DNA of 64,000 nt from contig OY776132.1 in NCBI GenBank assembly GCA_963675135.1, positions 1,736,001 to 1,800,000 of the forward strand, given 5' to 3'. Positions 47,891 to 59,412 of the stretch are shown piece after piece. The notes under the pieces are model-generated. The model was given only the letters and a program-made list of their open reading frames with translations, made no database searches and had not been told where the DNA came from. The position numbers and the translations under genes are program-made. Within the stretch, counting starts at the first letter, position 1; each line of letters opens with the position of its first letter. The stretch comes from Galeopsis tetrahit. Its lineage: Eukaryota; Streptophyta; Magnoliopsida; Lamiales; Lamiaceae.

Positions 47891-48156
47891 GGGCATGTTT
47901 GCTTCATGGGTTTAGGACTTAGGAGGGTTTAGTGATGGGTTTGATATATAAATCCATCTTCTCTCATGTTTGATTTCTCATAATTTTAAACACCTTAACC
48001 CGGGTTTATAATTTGACCCGGTTTTTATAAACTAGATTCAATGGGTTTAGACAACCTAGCATCCCCTTGGGTTTATCTAGCCTCTCCCTTGGGTTTATCT
48101 AGCCAACTCACCACATCTAAACTCGTCTTATCCCAACACATGAAGCAAACATGCCC
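47891..48156. mobile_element. Tourist-like MITE (266 bp)
   Basis: Ends GGGCATGTTTGCTTCATGGG and, reverse-complemented at the right, GGGCATGTTTGCTTCATGTG, a near-perfect 20-base terminal inverted repeat. TTA lies on both sides (47888-47890 and 48157-48159). The related repeat at about 34450 reads CACTTTTAAAAT without this insert, showing the empty site. TTA duplications fit the PIF/Harbinger (Tourist) group. Confidence 0.88.
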
Positions 48157-48262
48157 TTAAAATTAAAAACTTTTTTATAAACTTCATTTTTACAATATCT
48201 ACCATTTTACATAAAATGTCATTACTTTTGAGTCCACACATACACACAAGTCAACTCACTTA

Positions 48263-48948
48263 GATTGTGTTTGGTTTGGGATTGGTCAATTCGAATTTGA
48301 ATGGGTCATTCTCAATCAAATCTCTCTTAATCCACCTCAATCCAAATATCAATCCACATATATAATTATTAGGAATTATAATATACAAGAATAAATTCTC
48401 AACCTCTCTACAAGTTCGGACTTTTAGATAAGACGGAATTCTTTCATGGTATCAGAGCAAAACCGGGCAAAAACGACCTGGGTTCGATTCCTGCGGAAAG
48501 CACTCCACCCATTTAAATTGTCCACTCGATGGGCCTCCTCCCCAAAAAAGAGTAAGAGTTGATTATTCGGCCCACGAGTGAGGGGGAGTATTAGGAATTA
48601 TAATATACAAGAATAAATTCTCAACCTCTCTACAAGTTCGGACTTTTAGATGAGACGGAATTCTTTCAATAATACATCTACAAATCTATTTTTATACAAC
48701 CACATTACCATTTTTTTTAAATCTCATTCTCCCTCCTACTCTTTTTCTCACACTCATTCTCTCTCATATTATTTTGCAACCCACTAATAAAATATTACAA
48801 CACTGACATAAAATTAAATCCACTCATATTTTTCAATCTCTATTCAAACACAATTTAAACATAATTACTATTCATTGATTACCCCAATCTAATTTTTTTC
48901 AATCTCAATCACAATCCGATCCACCACAATCTCTAACCAAACACCACC
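48263..48948. mobile_element. Tourist-like MITE, interrupted by a TRIM
   Basis: The left end GATTGTGTTTGGTTTGGGAT and the right end, reverse-complemented GGTGGTGTTTGGTTAGAGAT, form the inverted repeats. TTA lies at 48260-48262 and 48949-48951. The related repeat at about 34545 (CAACTCATTTATTTAC) again shows an empty site. About 307 bp of the interior is a later TRIM insertion, so the original length was about 379 bp. Confidence 0.8.
48367..48668 (+). mobile_element. Intact TRIM (miniature LTR retrotransposon), 302 bp
   Basis: Two 80-bp LTRs, 48367-48446 and 48589-48668, differ by about one base. Each starts TATTAGGAATTATAATATAC and ends ACGGAATTCTTTCA. The primer-binding site TGGTATCAGAGC follows the left LTR directly and matches the 3' end of initiator methionine tRNA. 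A purine tract GAGTGAGGGGGAG precedes the right LTR. A 5-base duplication ATAAT flanks the element (48362-48366 and 48669-48673). There is no coding capacity, so movement would need proteins from another element. The near-identical LTRs indicate a young insertion. Confidence 0.93.
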
Positions 48949-48995
48949 TTATTTATTTTATACATTAATATTTACAAATTTACCCCTCAATTATA

Positions 48996-49326
48996 CTCCC
49001 TCCGTTTTTTAATAAGTGTCACTTTGACTTTTTAACCAATTTTAAAATAAGTGTCATTCTAGGATTTTTTCTTTAATTTTGACTATTTTATCCTTATTCA
49101 TTTACCATAAATATTTTTCATTAATAAATTCCACAAAAATTGTTTATACCAAAATTAATTTGGTTTATGAATACTAGCTACATTCTTAACTACATTTTTT
49201 ATCAAACAAAATTTCTATATTAAAAATAGTTACTGTATAATTAATGAAGGGTGATATCGACCACAATTTATAATCTTAATATGTTGAAAAAAAGCTAAAA
49301 TGACAATTATTAAAAGATGGAGGGAG
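48996..49326. mobile_element. Stowaway-like MITE (331 bp)
   Basis: Starts CTCCCTCCGTTTTTTAATAA and ends TTAAAAGATGGAGGGAG, with TA on both sides. The interior begins AAGTGTCACTTTGAC and mirrors it near the right end (AAAATGACAATT). Confidence 0.85.
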
Positions 49327-49884
49327 TACCCATTACTCCATCCGTCCCACAATACCTTTCACATTTTTTTTTCGTGATGTCCGACAATACCTTTCAAATG
49401 GCATTACTTTATACATAAAAAATTACAAAATTAACCCTCAAAATTATACTCCCCCGTCCCACAAAGATAACTACATATTCTTTTTTTAAATGTTTCAAAT
49501 TATAGCTACATTTCATTTTTACTTTAGTACTATCAATTATTACACTTTCTAAAAAAATGTGTCCATCTACCTATGAAAACTCTTTCCATCTCGAAAGAAA
49601 TATTACACATTTTAAAAAAGTGTGCTACCTACCTAATAGATTACCAAACTAGACCAACAATAAACTAATGCAAATAATCACACCTACTTCACATTTTCAA
49701 AACATAATTTAATACAAATTACACCATAAATTAATTCGAACTTTCGAGAAAGCATGCAAACCACAAGCCTATTTGCAGGCGGGACCGCCCAGGCGTAATT
49801 TACAAAAACTCCGAGGGCCCAATTGTAAATATCTGCTCATCTATATATCGTCGATTATTTCGACACACTAGAGTCGCATTCGGT
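49327..49884. other. Spacer upstream of cytochrome b5
   Basis: Two further Stowaway-like left ends (CTCCATCCGTCCCAC at 49336, CTCCCCCGTCCCACAAAG near 49449) without clear partners. The segment before 49884 should contain the cytochrome b5 promoter; no TATA box was assigned. Confidence 0.4.
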
Positions 49885-50116
49885 AGGCAAGTGTAGAGAG
49901 AAGAAAGGGGAGAGAGAGGGAGAAGATTTTTCAGATTTCGGTCAACTTTCTCTCTCTTGTAACTCGTAAGCTCGCTGATCGGTAATTTTCTACGATTCTA
50001 CCGTCAATTCGTGTTTAATTCTTTGATTCAATCTGTTTTCAGTTTCTGTTATGAGTAAATCGTGCAGGAGTGATTTAATTTGGAGATTTTTGTGCAGTTG
50101 GTTTAATTAGGACGTA
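49885..50116 (+). promoter_or_regulatory. Cytochrome b5 5' leader with a probable 5'UTR intron
   Basis: A purine-rich leader with GAGAGAGAGGGAGAAG at 49909-49925 is followed by a donor GTAATT near 49982. A TTTGTGCAG acceptor ends at 50097. Splicing would remove about 116 bp and leave a 19-base leader piece before the ATG. Read from consensus only. Confidence 0.55.
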
Positions 50117-51907
50117 ATGGCGGCAGATCCGAAAGTTTACTTGTTCGATGAGGTTGCGAAGCATAATTTGATCAAGGATTGTTGGCTTGTTATTGATGGA
50201 AAGGTTAGATCCTTTTTTTTTCGAAAAGTGTTTTTTACTTTTTACAATTGCGAAGTCTGCAACTAGTACTCTCTTAGTTTTTTTTTTTTGGATTTAGCTA
50301 TTACTTGTGTTTTGATTTTGTGTTGTTGATCGATTTTGTGTATCTTCTAGTTTTGAAATGTGGACTCTAATTTGAGTGGCCTTGATTTGTTTTTCATTTT
50401 CAATTAAGCTTAATTAGGTTTATAAACAGCAATGTAAACGTCTCAATTTAAGTCAATTTAGATGATTCTGAAAACTTTGAGGTCAGAAATTAGATGTAGA
50501 TGCCCGTGAGGCCCATTTTTGTCGGCAAAAGGTTGTTGGCTTGTTGCTATGCGGGCCGGCTATGCCTTTGTACATAAATTCGTATTAGCTCAAATTTTTA
50601 CTTTTTCTATTTTAAGAAAATAACAAGGATATTATTATTTTTTTCTTTTTTTTTTCTAAGTTTTTTTCCCCAAGAACCAAGTCAACCTTTTAAAAATTTA
50701 TTGCCGGAGAGTAGGTAGTTTGATTGTTTTTGACAGCTTTGGTACGTTGAGGATAAATTGAAGGACCTCTGCCTCACTTATCGATTGCTTGATTGATCCA
50801 AGTTTTTTATCTTTATCATTTGAAATTGCATTGAATTAGGTGGAAATATTTTTCAATCTTTGATTCTTGACTCGGTAGTTATTTGCTGTATATGTAATTC
50901 ACTTGTATTGTATCATTCATTGAGGTTTTTTTTTTTTTTTTTTTTTTTTGTTTCCATGTTGTAATTGTTTTCAGAAGTAATATGGTAAACACCATTGATA
51001 AACACAGTTATTACTTGTATTCTCAGGTGTATGATGTAACTCCATTCATGGATGATCATCCTGGAGGCGATGAAGTTTTGTTAGCCGCCACAGGTAATTC
51101 TGCAATCTATCCTTTTGCGTGTTTGATTTCTCCTTCGCAAAAAATGTCTTGTTTTTTGTTTTCATTTGTACTTTGTTGAATATTATTTTCATTCCCAAAA
51201 TATGAATTATAAGTTATAACTATATTGACAAGATATCTACAGTTGGAAATGTTTTCCATTAATAACAAAAAAAAGAAAAAGGCTTAATTGCGAATAAAAT
51301 CACTACATTTGGCTTAATTGCAATCTAATCTAGAATGTTGAAATATTGCAAATCAATCCACCATTTTTTTTTAATTTAAGCTTTTTGGGCAGCCCTAGTT
51401 GACTTTGCCACATCGGTTGGCCACAAAGGTGACTACCCTTAAGCCTATTTCCAATTAACCCAATAAAAAACCACTCACACACAATACTGATAGAGTACCA
51501 CACATCAAGAGTAAAATGTCTCCCAAGAATTTTATCACTGTCATTTTTTCCAACAATAGCATTCTACTGAACCTTTTAATCTTACTGTCATACGCGGAGA
51601 ATGACAAGACATAGAATGAAACACAGCAATAGATTCCTGAATTGTTTTGTGTTTTGCAGGAAAGGATGCAACAAACGACTTTGAAGACACTGGCCACAGC
51701 GATGATGCCAGAGAGATGATGCACAAATACTGCATCGGAGAGGTAGACAAGACAACGGTTCCTTTGAAACGCACTTATGTTCCCCCCAAAGAAGTGTACA
51801 ATCAGGACAAAACTCACGAGTTCATTATCAAGATATTGCAGTTTGTCGTGCCTCTCTTGATCTTAGGATTGGCTTTTGCTGTTCGACAGTACACCAAAGA
51901 GAAATGA
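50117..51907 (+). CDS. CB5: Cytochrome b5, tail-anchored
   Basis: Three exons, 50117-50203, 51027-51093 and 51660-51907, joined in frame, give 133 residues, the usual size for plant cytochrome b5. The heme-binding core is clear: the first axial histidine in FMDDHPGGDEVLLAATG (about residue 41) and the second in FEDTGHSDDAREMM (about 65). A single C-terminal hydrophobic segment (residues about 110-127, VVPLLILGLAFAV) followed by a short basic end marks a tail anchor, most likely in the endoplasmic reticulum. Cytochrome b5 passes electrons to fatty-acid desaturases, hydroxylases and some P450s. Intron 1 (50204-51026) contains a T tract of about 25 bases near 50925-50949. The RabGAP gene lies downstream in convergent orientation. 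Confidence 0.96.
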
Positions 51908-52747
51908 TCTTTGGGTAGACGTACTTTTTTCGTAATAACATTTGCATTTGTTGTGTATTGAATTACATTCGAGTTTGTTCGGTTGGTCTTTGTCAGTTTG
52001 TCCGAATTTAATTAGCACCTTTTGCTGAATTTTACATAAGTCGTTCGTTGTGTTTCGTAATTTTCATAGAATGTCGTTCTTTCTCTATTATGCCAGTGTT
52101 CATCCTACTAATTATTTCCTTCAGGCAATAAATAACTAAATTCTAAATATATGTAAATTGAAAAATCCATATATCCAAAAATAAAAGTTGCAATGATTTT
52201 TTAGAATATAAAGAATTATTAGTAAATGACTCCTATTGTGTCTGTTTCTACATTTTCATGTGTTTTGACCTATATAATTGAAAGCTTCACTTGCAATTAC
52301 AATACATTTTTGCACTTTCTAATGTTCAATTAATTGCATCTTTTACTAATTTACCCTTAAACTCATTAAGAAACTCGACGATTTTCTTAATATTTGCATT
52401 ATTCTAAAACGACATAGGACGAGACGTTCTCCCGAGCATGGTCCGTTCTTGGTTGAACCAGACGAACAAGCCGGTCAGGATCTAAAAACATGGCAGCAAT
52501 CAACACACAATTTCACTAAACAAAAAACAAAAGCATTGAATTAACTACTGCAAAGTTGCGACCGCGAACTGAATCCGACCAATGTTCTTCAGCCTAAAAT
52601 TTACGCAGACTGAAATGTCATAGAAGACATTTTCTCAAATTCTGCTTCTCAATAAAAGATTCAAAATGCAAGACCATTTTCATTACAGCTTTGCTGGTTA
52701 CTAATTACCAAACAGATCAATAAATCAGAAACTTTTACCGCACATCA
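51908..52747. other. Convergent 3' spacer between cytochrome b5 and RabGAP copy 1
   Basis: Holds both 3'UTRs. Bases about 52440-52510 (TTGGTTGAACCAGACGAACA and AACATGGCAGCAAT) match about 59725-59800, the 3' flank of RabGAP copy 2. The duplicated segment therefore extends past the stop codons. Confidence 0.6.
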
Positions 52748-55700
52748 TCAAGCAGCCTCGATTTTGTCATATAGGGTCACGACCAACTGGTGCGCATCGT
52801 CCAGAAGCTTCCACACGTCAAGTTGGCCAGCCATCGCGTTGCACTCCCTCAAAATCTCGTCCATGCTACTGTATTTCTCTATGATTTGTTTCCTCCTTTG
52901 CAGTACAGAAGCTGCAATCGCATAAAGCAACAGATCGTCCGTAGGTGGGGCTCGTTGCCTAACCCTGCTCCAAGCGGGCTTCCCTATACCGGCCCGAATT
53001 GCAGCCTGATCAGCCCACATGACTTCCCAAATGCACAGAGTTTGCTCAAACGATAGTTCCCTTCTGAAAAGTACGACCACCATTCTGTAAACAAAGAAAC
53101 AATCCTCAGCTTCGAGTTTCTCCAGATGCCTGTAAAGATGCAAGTCCTTATACTTGATGATCTTAGCGACGATGTTGAGCTGCCTTCTGATTCCAATTTC
53201 ATCAAGCCTGAAATTGTAACGAGCCTTCTTCATAAAACCTACGAAACACCAGAAAGCTTCGTGGTCCTCCGTCATCACAGTGATTATCGGAGATAGTAGA
53301 TCGCTCATTCCCTGGCAATAGCCGACTTCGGGGTCGTAGAGTGCGTAGGCTTCGAGAATGGTGACTAAACGGGCAGCGTGGAAGACCCGGCTTGGAAGGA
53401 GGTGATCGTAATCTTTCAATCCAACGGCTTCAGCAGCATGATGTGCTTTAGCTTCGGACACCATAGCTTGTGTTGGGGCATATTTGATCCATTCCTCATT
53501 AGCTCGAATGGCATCCAGACGAATAATACGCTGCCAGGTGGCGAAGTCTTCCCTACTACGGGGTTGAGACTGGATTTCCGATTTTGAGGAGACATCATTG
53601 TCATGGTCCTGCGTGCTTTCTGAGAAGTCAAAAGTTTGACTGACCTCGGGATCTTCTGAGGAGTCGGAGTCTAGGGACTTGCTACTATGGAATGATTCCT
53701 TACTAGAAAGGGATTCCTGGGCGCTCACAACATCTTTAGAGCCAGCAGAGTTGGTACTTTTTGCAACGCTTTCATCCAACTTCAAAAGTACGCCGTTATT
53801 TTTAATAAGTTGGTGACATTGTCCACGTAATTTCTCATATTCCTTTCTGCAAAGATTAAAACAATGCCAGAAGGATGCTTTAATTTTAAATAAATCGGAT
53901 GCTAAAACTTAAGTATATTACTAGGATTTCAAGAATGAAAAAGAAAAAATAGAAATGGTAAGCAACATAGATGCAAAACAAGGATACTAAATTTTCTTCA
54001 TTTTTCTACTCTGTGTGCTTGTGTGTTTTTGAGGCGATAGTAGTGGGTGATTTTCAGATTAAGGACTGAGGTTTAATGATTGGGCCTGCACCTGTTCTGA
54101 GTTCTAATTGCATCCCTTTCTTCTTTGGTGCTCGTTAGGTAATAGCTGTGAAAAGAATAAACTTAGTATCATTGTCGAAGAAAAAGGTTGCTATCTGAAT
54201 ATTCTTTAAGTACAGGAATATGATTAAAACAAAAACAAGGACAGATTATAACAAAGTAACTGATGCCAACATCAACAAAATCAATGTATGAATTTTATAC
54301 CTCAGATGCTGTTTTGTCAAGAAATCATGAGTGTAAGGACAAGTTTTCTAGACTCTTAACAACAAACCGTTGTAAAGAGAAGGTTAAGGGGCAGGGGGGA
54401 TTATGAAGAAAAAAAGATGAGTTGGTTATAACTTATGATGGACCATCAGAGACACGATAATATATTAACGACATAATGTGAATAAAGGGAATGAGTTTGT
54501 TAAGCAAACATTAAATCAATATGGAATAAATCCCTCATCAATGTAACATGCTGACAAACATAAGATCAAACTGGCTTATTGAGATTCCAGAAACAGAAGG
54601 CGTTTAAATATTGATAAAATGCTATCAATCCAAAAATTGTTTATATTTTAAAGACAAATGAAATTCTAACGCCGAGTGCAAAAAGGTGAGTTAACTTACA
54701 CTCCAAGAAGAAACGGCCAAACCTCTGCCCTAATACTAGGATCAACACCCTACACAAAACAAGGTGCAAAAATCAGAAAATTCTCAAAGTAGAACCATTG
54801 ACTCGTAAAATGCAGGCAACAGTTCAGCAAATATAAAGGAAAGTATGAAGAGATATGAAAGCAAGACTCACTCCAGTTCTAACTTTCTTAAGAAGTTTAA
54901 CTCCATTGTCGTAAAGTTTTCCTTCTGAAGTGAACATACTTCTCCACTGCTGAGGAGAGAGTATATTTTTCCTTTTCCTTCGAGACCATGGGGATTTGAT
55001 ACGACCCCTGAAAATAGATAATATGATTAATTATTTTTGGTAACATAATTCTCTATTGTCAGAGTCTACAGGCTGATTGCATTGGACACAGTATGTACAC
55101 AAGAGTTGCTAAGGATGACTATCCATATATTGCACACAAAAAGCTCTTAAAAGATAAGAAAGCAAAACAGATAAAAACTCATCAATAAGTTTAATCACCA
55201 AACGGTCTGAAAGAAGATCAGGTGGTATATGAATCAATTTATCACCTTAATAACCATGGCTGAGAATTTCCAGAAAGCAAAAATCAGATGAAGTTTATTA
55301 CAACTTTTTCAATTAACCAAAAAGCAGCTTTAAAATAAAAGACATAACAATTATTCTGCAAGGGCTTTGCAGAGCAGCGATATCGAGTTCAAGCAAACTT
55401 CTTAAAATATAGAAGCTCAAGATCTTTAACTTTAAGCTTGTAAAATTATGGCCAAGCTCAAGCTGGTCTAAAAGCATCAAGCTTAAGCTAAACTAGAAAA
55501 TATGACCGTTTTTAAAAAAAAAAAAAAAATGAAAATATGACATTTGAATATTGGGATAAGTTTTTTTGTCTTCAGCTATGTTAACACATAATATTATCAT
55601 GTTTTAAGGGTAAATGTATCATTAGTTATAATATAATATTGTTAATGATTTTCCGATATACATGTCTTCAATTTGATATTCTTCTATATAAAATATCAAT

Positions 55701-57497
55701 ATGCTAGCTCTTAATAATCAAAATAACATAAATACATAATGTTCTCTGTATCATAAATGGTAAAATCATACAGCAAATGCATGAAAGAGAAGCGTGGGAG
55801 CTTTTGAATGCCTGTAGTCAAGCTCAGGATTGGCTTGTTATTTGTCAAGGAGCACAGGCTCATCAACTAAATCTAAATACAATTGGGTTTAATAGAAGCA
55901 CTATTTAGCTTGCTTCTACTCTAGCATTAAATATACCCACAGAGAGCTATACAAAGAGTCCAACTACTACAAGGAAGTGTTGGTTCTAACATTCGTACAA
56001 TATCTAGTTATTCTTAGTTTGGTACGAACGCTAAATTTGATGATCCCATAAAAAAATCACAAAAACTCTAGTGCTGTGAAATGTGTTAACTGTTAACTAG
56101 ATGTATAATTATTGTCAATTTGTCATAAAGGTTCTAATCAAACTGATACAAAATTGTAGCTAGTAATGAGTTGATAAGTTTTTTTACGAACTTGAGGCAG
56201 TATTGTTTTATCTGCTGCAATTGCAAAAGTCATAAAAACAATGGTAAAAGACTGCAATTATTAAATACCAGTAAAGTTTGTCGCACATACAGATCTAAAT
56301 GAAAATCATAGTATTAACAGCAGGTCTTAAATTCTTGACTGTACACAGTTAAGGTAGGGCATGCCATTGTTATGGACATGTTGCAACCACATCAATCAGC
56401 ACCTTGAAATACGAAGCAAAGTAGGCACTGAATTTAACTATCAAGAAAAGGAAATATATGGTCACATACTCAGTCATCCACCAAGTATTCTTGTTCTCCA
56501 AATCACTCTCCTTCTATAGACAGTAAAGCATGACTTGATACAAAACTTATGACTCTACCACTTGTTCAAGGAAACTTCAGTGGAAATTGAAACATGGCCT
56601 CTGCAAGACAGGATTTATTTCTGATCTAATGTATTTTTCCTAATTGGATTAAACTAGAAACTACATGTATCATTACTTACAGACTTATTCTTGGATGTTT
56701 TCCAATCACTAGTTCCAGAAGTTTACACCGTATCAATATTAATTCAACAAAGTCCAAAATAAGGACACAATAAGGTTTTCCCATTTATCTACATTAAAAT
56801 TTTCTACACCAGATGATCTTTCAAAGTCTTTAACCATTTGACAAACAAAAAACACCCCTTCAAATTGCCCAGTGAATTAACATCAGTATTCCCCATCCAT
56901 TCCCCAATCAAATAACTGGAGATTAAGACCTACAAGCTAAACAAAAAAACGAATCGTGTTTGCTAGCTGTAAGGAAATGGCAGAATGTACAAAAGACTGT
57001 GGTGATTTAAAGTTTGATAAAAATAAATGTGTTGGAAGTATAAAGCAAGTTCTGAACTAAATCACTAATTACAGCAACACCACTGATATATTTGAATGAT
57101 GACGATGTGAAGAAACAATTTATCTTTCTATGCTGTTTCCCTTTTATAACTCAATAAATACTCCCCCTATGATTACAACACACGATTCAGAAAAATATCG
57201 GCCAAATTTGCCACAATTTGTTTCCAGTACGCTTTACCTATTAGTGTAGACCACCGCCGCGGCTACTACGAGTCCAGCGACCGCGGTGAAGGCGAGGGTG
57301 ACGCGACCATTCGCCGCCGCATCAGTCCAGAATCTGCCGCCGTCGCCACCTCCGATGAATACCGCTCGGCTTAGCTGATTGATTCTGCTTCCGATGGCTT
57401 CGACCAGAGCGGCGCCGCCGGCAACCATGGGATGGATAACCGATACGACGAATTTGCACTTGGGAAGACGCAACGCGCCCGATGAATTATCCACCAT
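52748..57497 (-). CDS. TBC-domain RabGAP, copy 1
   Basis: Five exons on the minus strand: 57238-57497, 54872-55007, 54700-54749, 54092-54145 and 52748-53846, giving 532 residues with all phases agreeing. The first exon carries a hydrophobic run (VTLAFTAVAGLVVAAAVVY, about residues 66-84), a possible membrane anchor. The TBC (Gyp1-type) domain begins with VDPSIRAEVWPFLLGVYYL, is split by an acidic, serine-rich linker (about residues 185-275), and resumes with WQRIIRLDAIRANEEW. Both catalytic fingers are present: Arg in IRLDAIR and Gln in GYCQGMSDLLSP. TBC proteins speed GTP hydrolysis by Rab GTPases in membrane traffic; the target Rab is unknown. Compared with copy 2, the linker lacks 47 codons. 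The gene ends convergent with cytochrome b5. Confidence 0.94.
55008..57237 (-). other. Long first intron of RabGAP copy 1
   Basis: A 2.23 kb intron. Parts (for example GCACACAAAAAG at about 55134, and the region 55380-56340) remain recognisably similar to the intron of copy 2 at 62860-63900. The duplication was therefore genomic, not by retrotransposition. Confidence 0.75.
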
Positions 57498-57969
57498 TAA
57501 CCAACTGAAATCAGCAACTGCTTTAATTAACCTATGATTTCTCCCTCGATTCGGTTCTTCAATTCGGCCGTAACCGGATTTCCGACATCAGTAGGAGAGT
57601 TTTTCAGAAATTATGTTGGGCGAAATTCATCTTTCTTCTTTTCTTCAACAATTAGCTCTAAGATTATACATACATACATACATACATGAATTCAACTGCG
57701 ACGAAAAAGGGTTTATAATTAATATTAATGAGCTCATGCGATGTAACGAGGTGGAACGACGCCGTTGTATTGCTTGTTTTGTGTAATCGATGCGTCTCTT
57801 TTTAAAAAAAAAAAAACTAATCATTATGATTCATGAATGAGCGATTTCGATAATTTATTTATTTTTTCACTTTTTAAGTATTGTTTTATTACCTAATTAA
57901 AATTATATTACTAAAATATTGTCGCTACCAGTATAAGGTCAAAATCAATTTATTTTTCACTTTTAAGTA
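57498..57969. other. Upstream region of RabGAP copy 1
   Basis: Promoter and leader region for the minus-strand gene. It contains a (CATA)n microsatellite near 57669-57687. No specific regulatory motif was assigned. Confidence 0.45.
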
Positions 57970-58194
57970 CTCCCTCCATCGGAGCTTCTCATTTTACCAT
58001 TTTGGTCCGTCCGTCTATAAGTTTCTCATACCATTTTTGGTAAATACTTTTTTTTACGAATCACTTGATATCTTACTTTTTCTCTCTATCTCTCTCCTTC
58101 TTCCAATCACTATCACTTGTACTATATCTATTATTTAATCACTTTTCTTAATCTCTGTGCCAAAAAGTAACGAAAAACTTATAGGCGGAGAGTG
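57970..58194. mobile_element. Stowaway-like MITE flanked by similar 70-bp segments
   Basis: Ends CTCCCTCCATCGGAGCTTCT and AAACTTATAGGCGGAGAGTG with TA flanks; 225 bp. Sequence around TGTTTTATTACCTAATTAAA (57882) recurs as TGTTTTATTACATAACCAAA (58198) on the other side, so the surrounding spacer is itself duplicated. Confidence 0.65.
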
Positions 58195-58293
58195 TATTGT
58201 TTTATTACATAACCAAAATTATATTACTACTATATTACTAAAATATTGTCACTACAAGTAAAAGTGTACTACTACACGTCTAAAAATATTCTG

Positions 58294-58435
58294 AACAATT
58301 AATTTTTTAAACAAATTATCCAGAATATTTATTTGAACAATATATTGATTATATAATGCAACCCAACAATTAATTTTTTAAACAAATTATCCAGAATATT
58401 TATTTGAACAATATATTAATTATATAATGCAACCC
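58294..58435. repeat. 71-bp perfect tandem duplication
   Basis: Two copies begin AACAATTAATTTTTTAAACA at 58294 and 58365 and differ at one visible base (TTGATT versus TTAATT). A short third start (ATTAATTTTTT) follows at 58437. Non-coding. Confidence 0.93.
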
Positions 58436-58995
58436 ATTAATTTTTTGGACAACCCAAATTCAAATTTTCGATCTACGTTTTTTTTAAATGTCTTAAACAT
58501 ATTTCACACAAATGATTTTTTTTTTTTTAATAAAATTCATCAAACCGTCTTTAAATTATTAATTTTATTGTAAGAGTTGTTAATATTCCTTCCCTACCTT
58601 TCAAAACTTATTTATTTGCTTCTAAAATGATAAAATAAATAGAGTTAATATCTATAGGAGTGCTATTTAAAGTGATAAAGTTATTTATTTTTAAAAAAAA
58701 AGAATAATCTAGTAAAAAAATATACCAAATAAAAATATATATATTCTACTAAAAGACAAAGATAATACTCCCTTAATCCAAACTTTATATATAATCAATT
58801 TTTACGATTTAGAAACAAAAACATTAATGTATAAAGCAAAAGATAAATACTCCGTAGTACATTAAGAAAATAAATATTTTTATTTGTAAAAATGTGCATT
58901 TAAATTTGGAAGTACTAATTATTGAATATTCCACATGCATAAACCAACTCTTTACTTGAAACTCAAGCAAGCAATATGCTGGCATTCACCTCTAA
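58436..58995. other. AT-rich spacer
   Basis: No gene or repeat border supported. Confidence 0.45.
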
Positions 58996-59412
58996 GGGTG
59001 TGTTTGTAAACAATTGTGGTTGATTCAAAGTGATTAAAATAGATTTTTATAGTAAAATTGAAAGTGGGTAGTGTTTTAAAATTAAGCACTTCTTATCAAT
59101 TTTTTATATGTTGGGATTATGCAAAATAAATAAAAAAAATTACAATTTTACAAAAAACAACCTTATTGCATTTGAATAAATAATGGGTAGAGATAAAATA
59201 TTATTTAAATTGTGAGGATAAAATTGTAAAATTAGTTAGTGAAATGATGAGAAGCATTTAGAAGTTGTTAGAAGCATGGAAAAATGTGCTTCACCAAAAC
59301 TGCTTTTAAGTAATTATTTTAATCACTTAGTTGTGTTTGCAAACACTTCAAAAGTGATTCTATTTAAAAAAAAAGTATTTTTAAGCACATAGTAGTGTTT
59401 CAAAACACCCAC
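58996..59412. mobile_element. Tourist-like MITE between the two RabGAP copies
   Basis: The left end GGGTGTGTTTGTAAACAATT and the right end, reverse-complemented GTGGGTGTTTTGAAACACTA, are imperfect inverted repeats. TAA lies on both sides (58993-58995 and 59413-59415). It is 417 bp long. An inner pair of AAGTGATT words also mirrors. Classification from ends only. Confidence 0.6.

Noticed and set aside
48447..48500. tRNA gene suggested by TGGTATCAGAGC and GGTTCGATTCC
   Set aside because: These are the primer-binding site and internal sequence of a TRIM; no cloverleaf can be formed over a tRNA length.
57234..57497. Stand-alone 87-codon membrane protein gene
   Set aside because: The frame ends just after a good donor (AG/GTAAAG) and joins in phase to RabGAP exon 2, so it is exon 1 of that gene.
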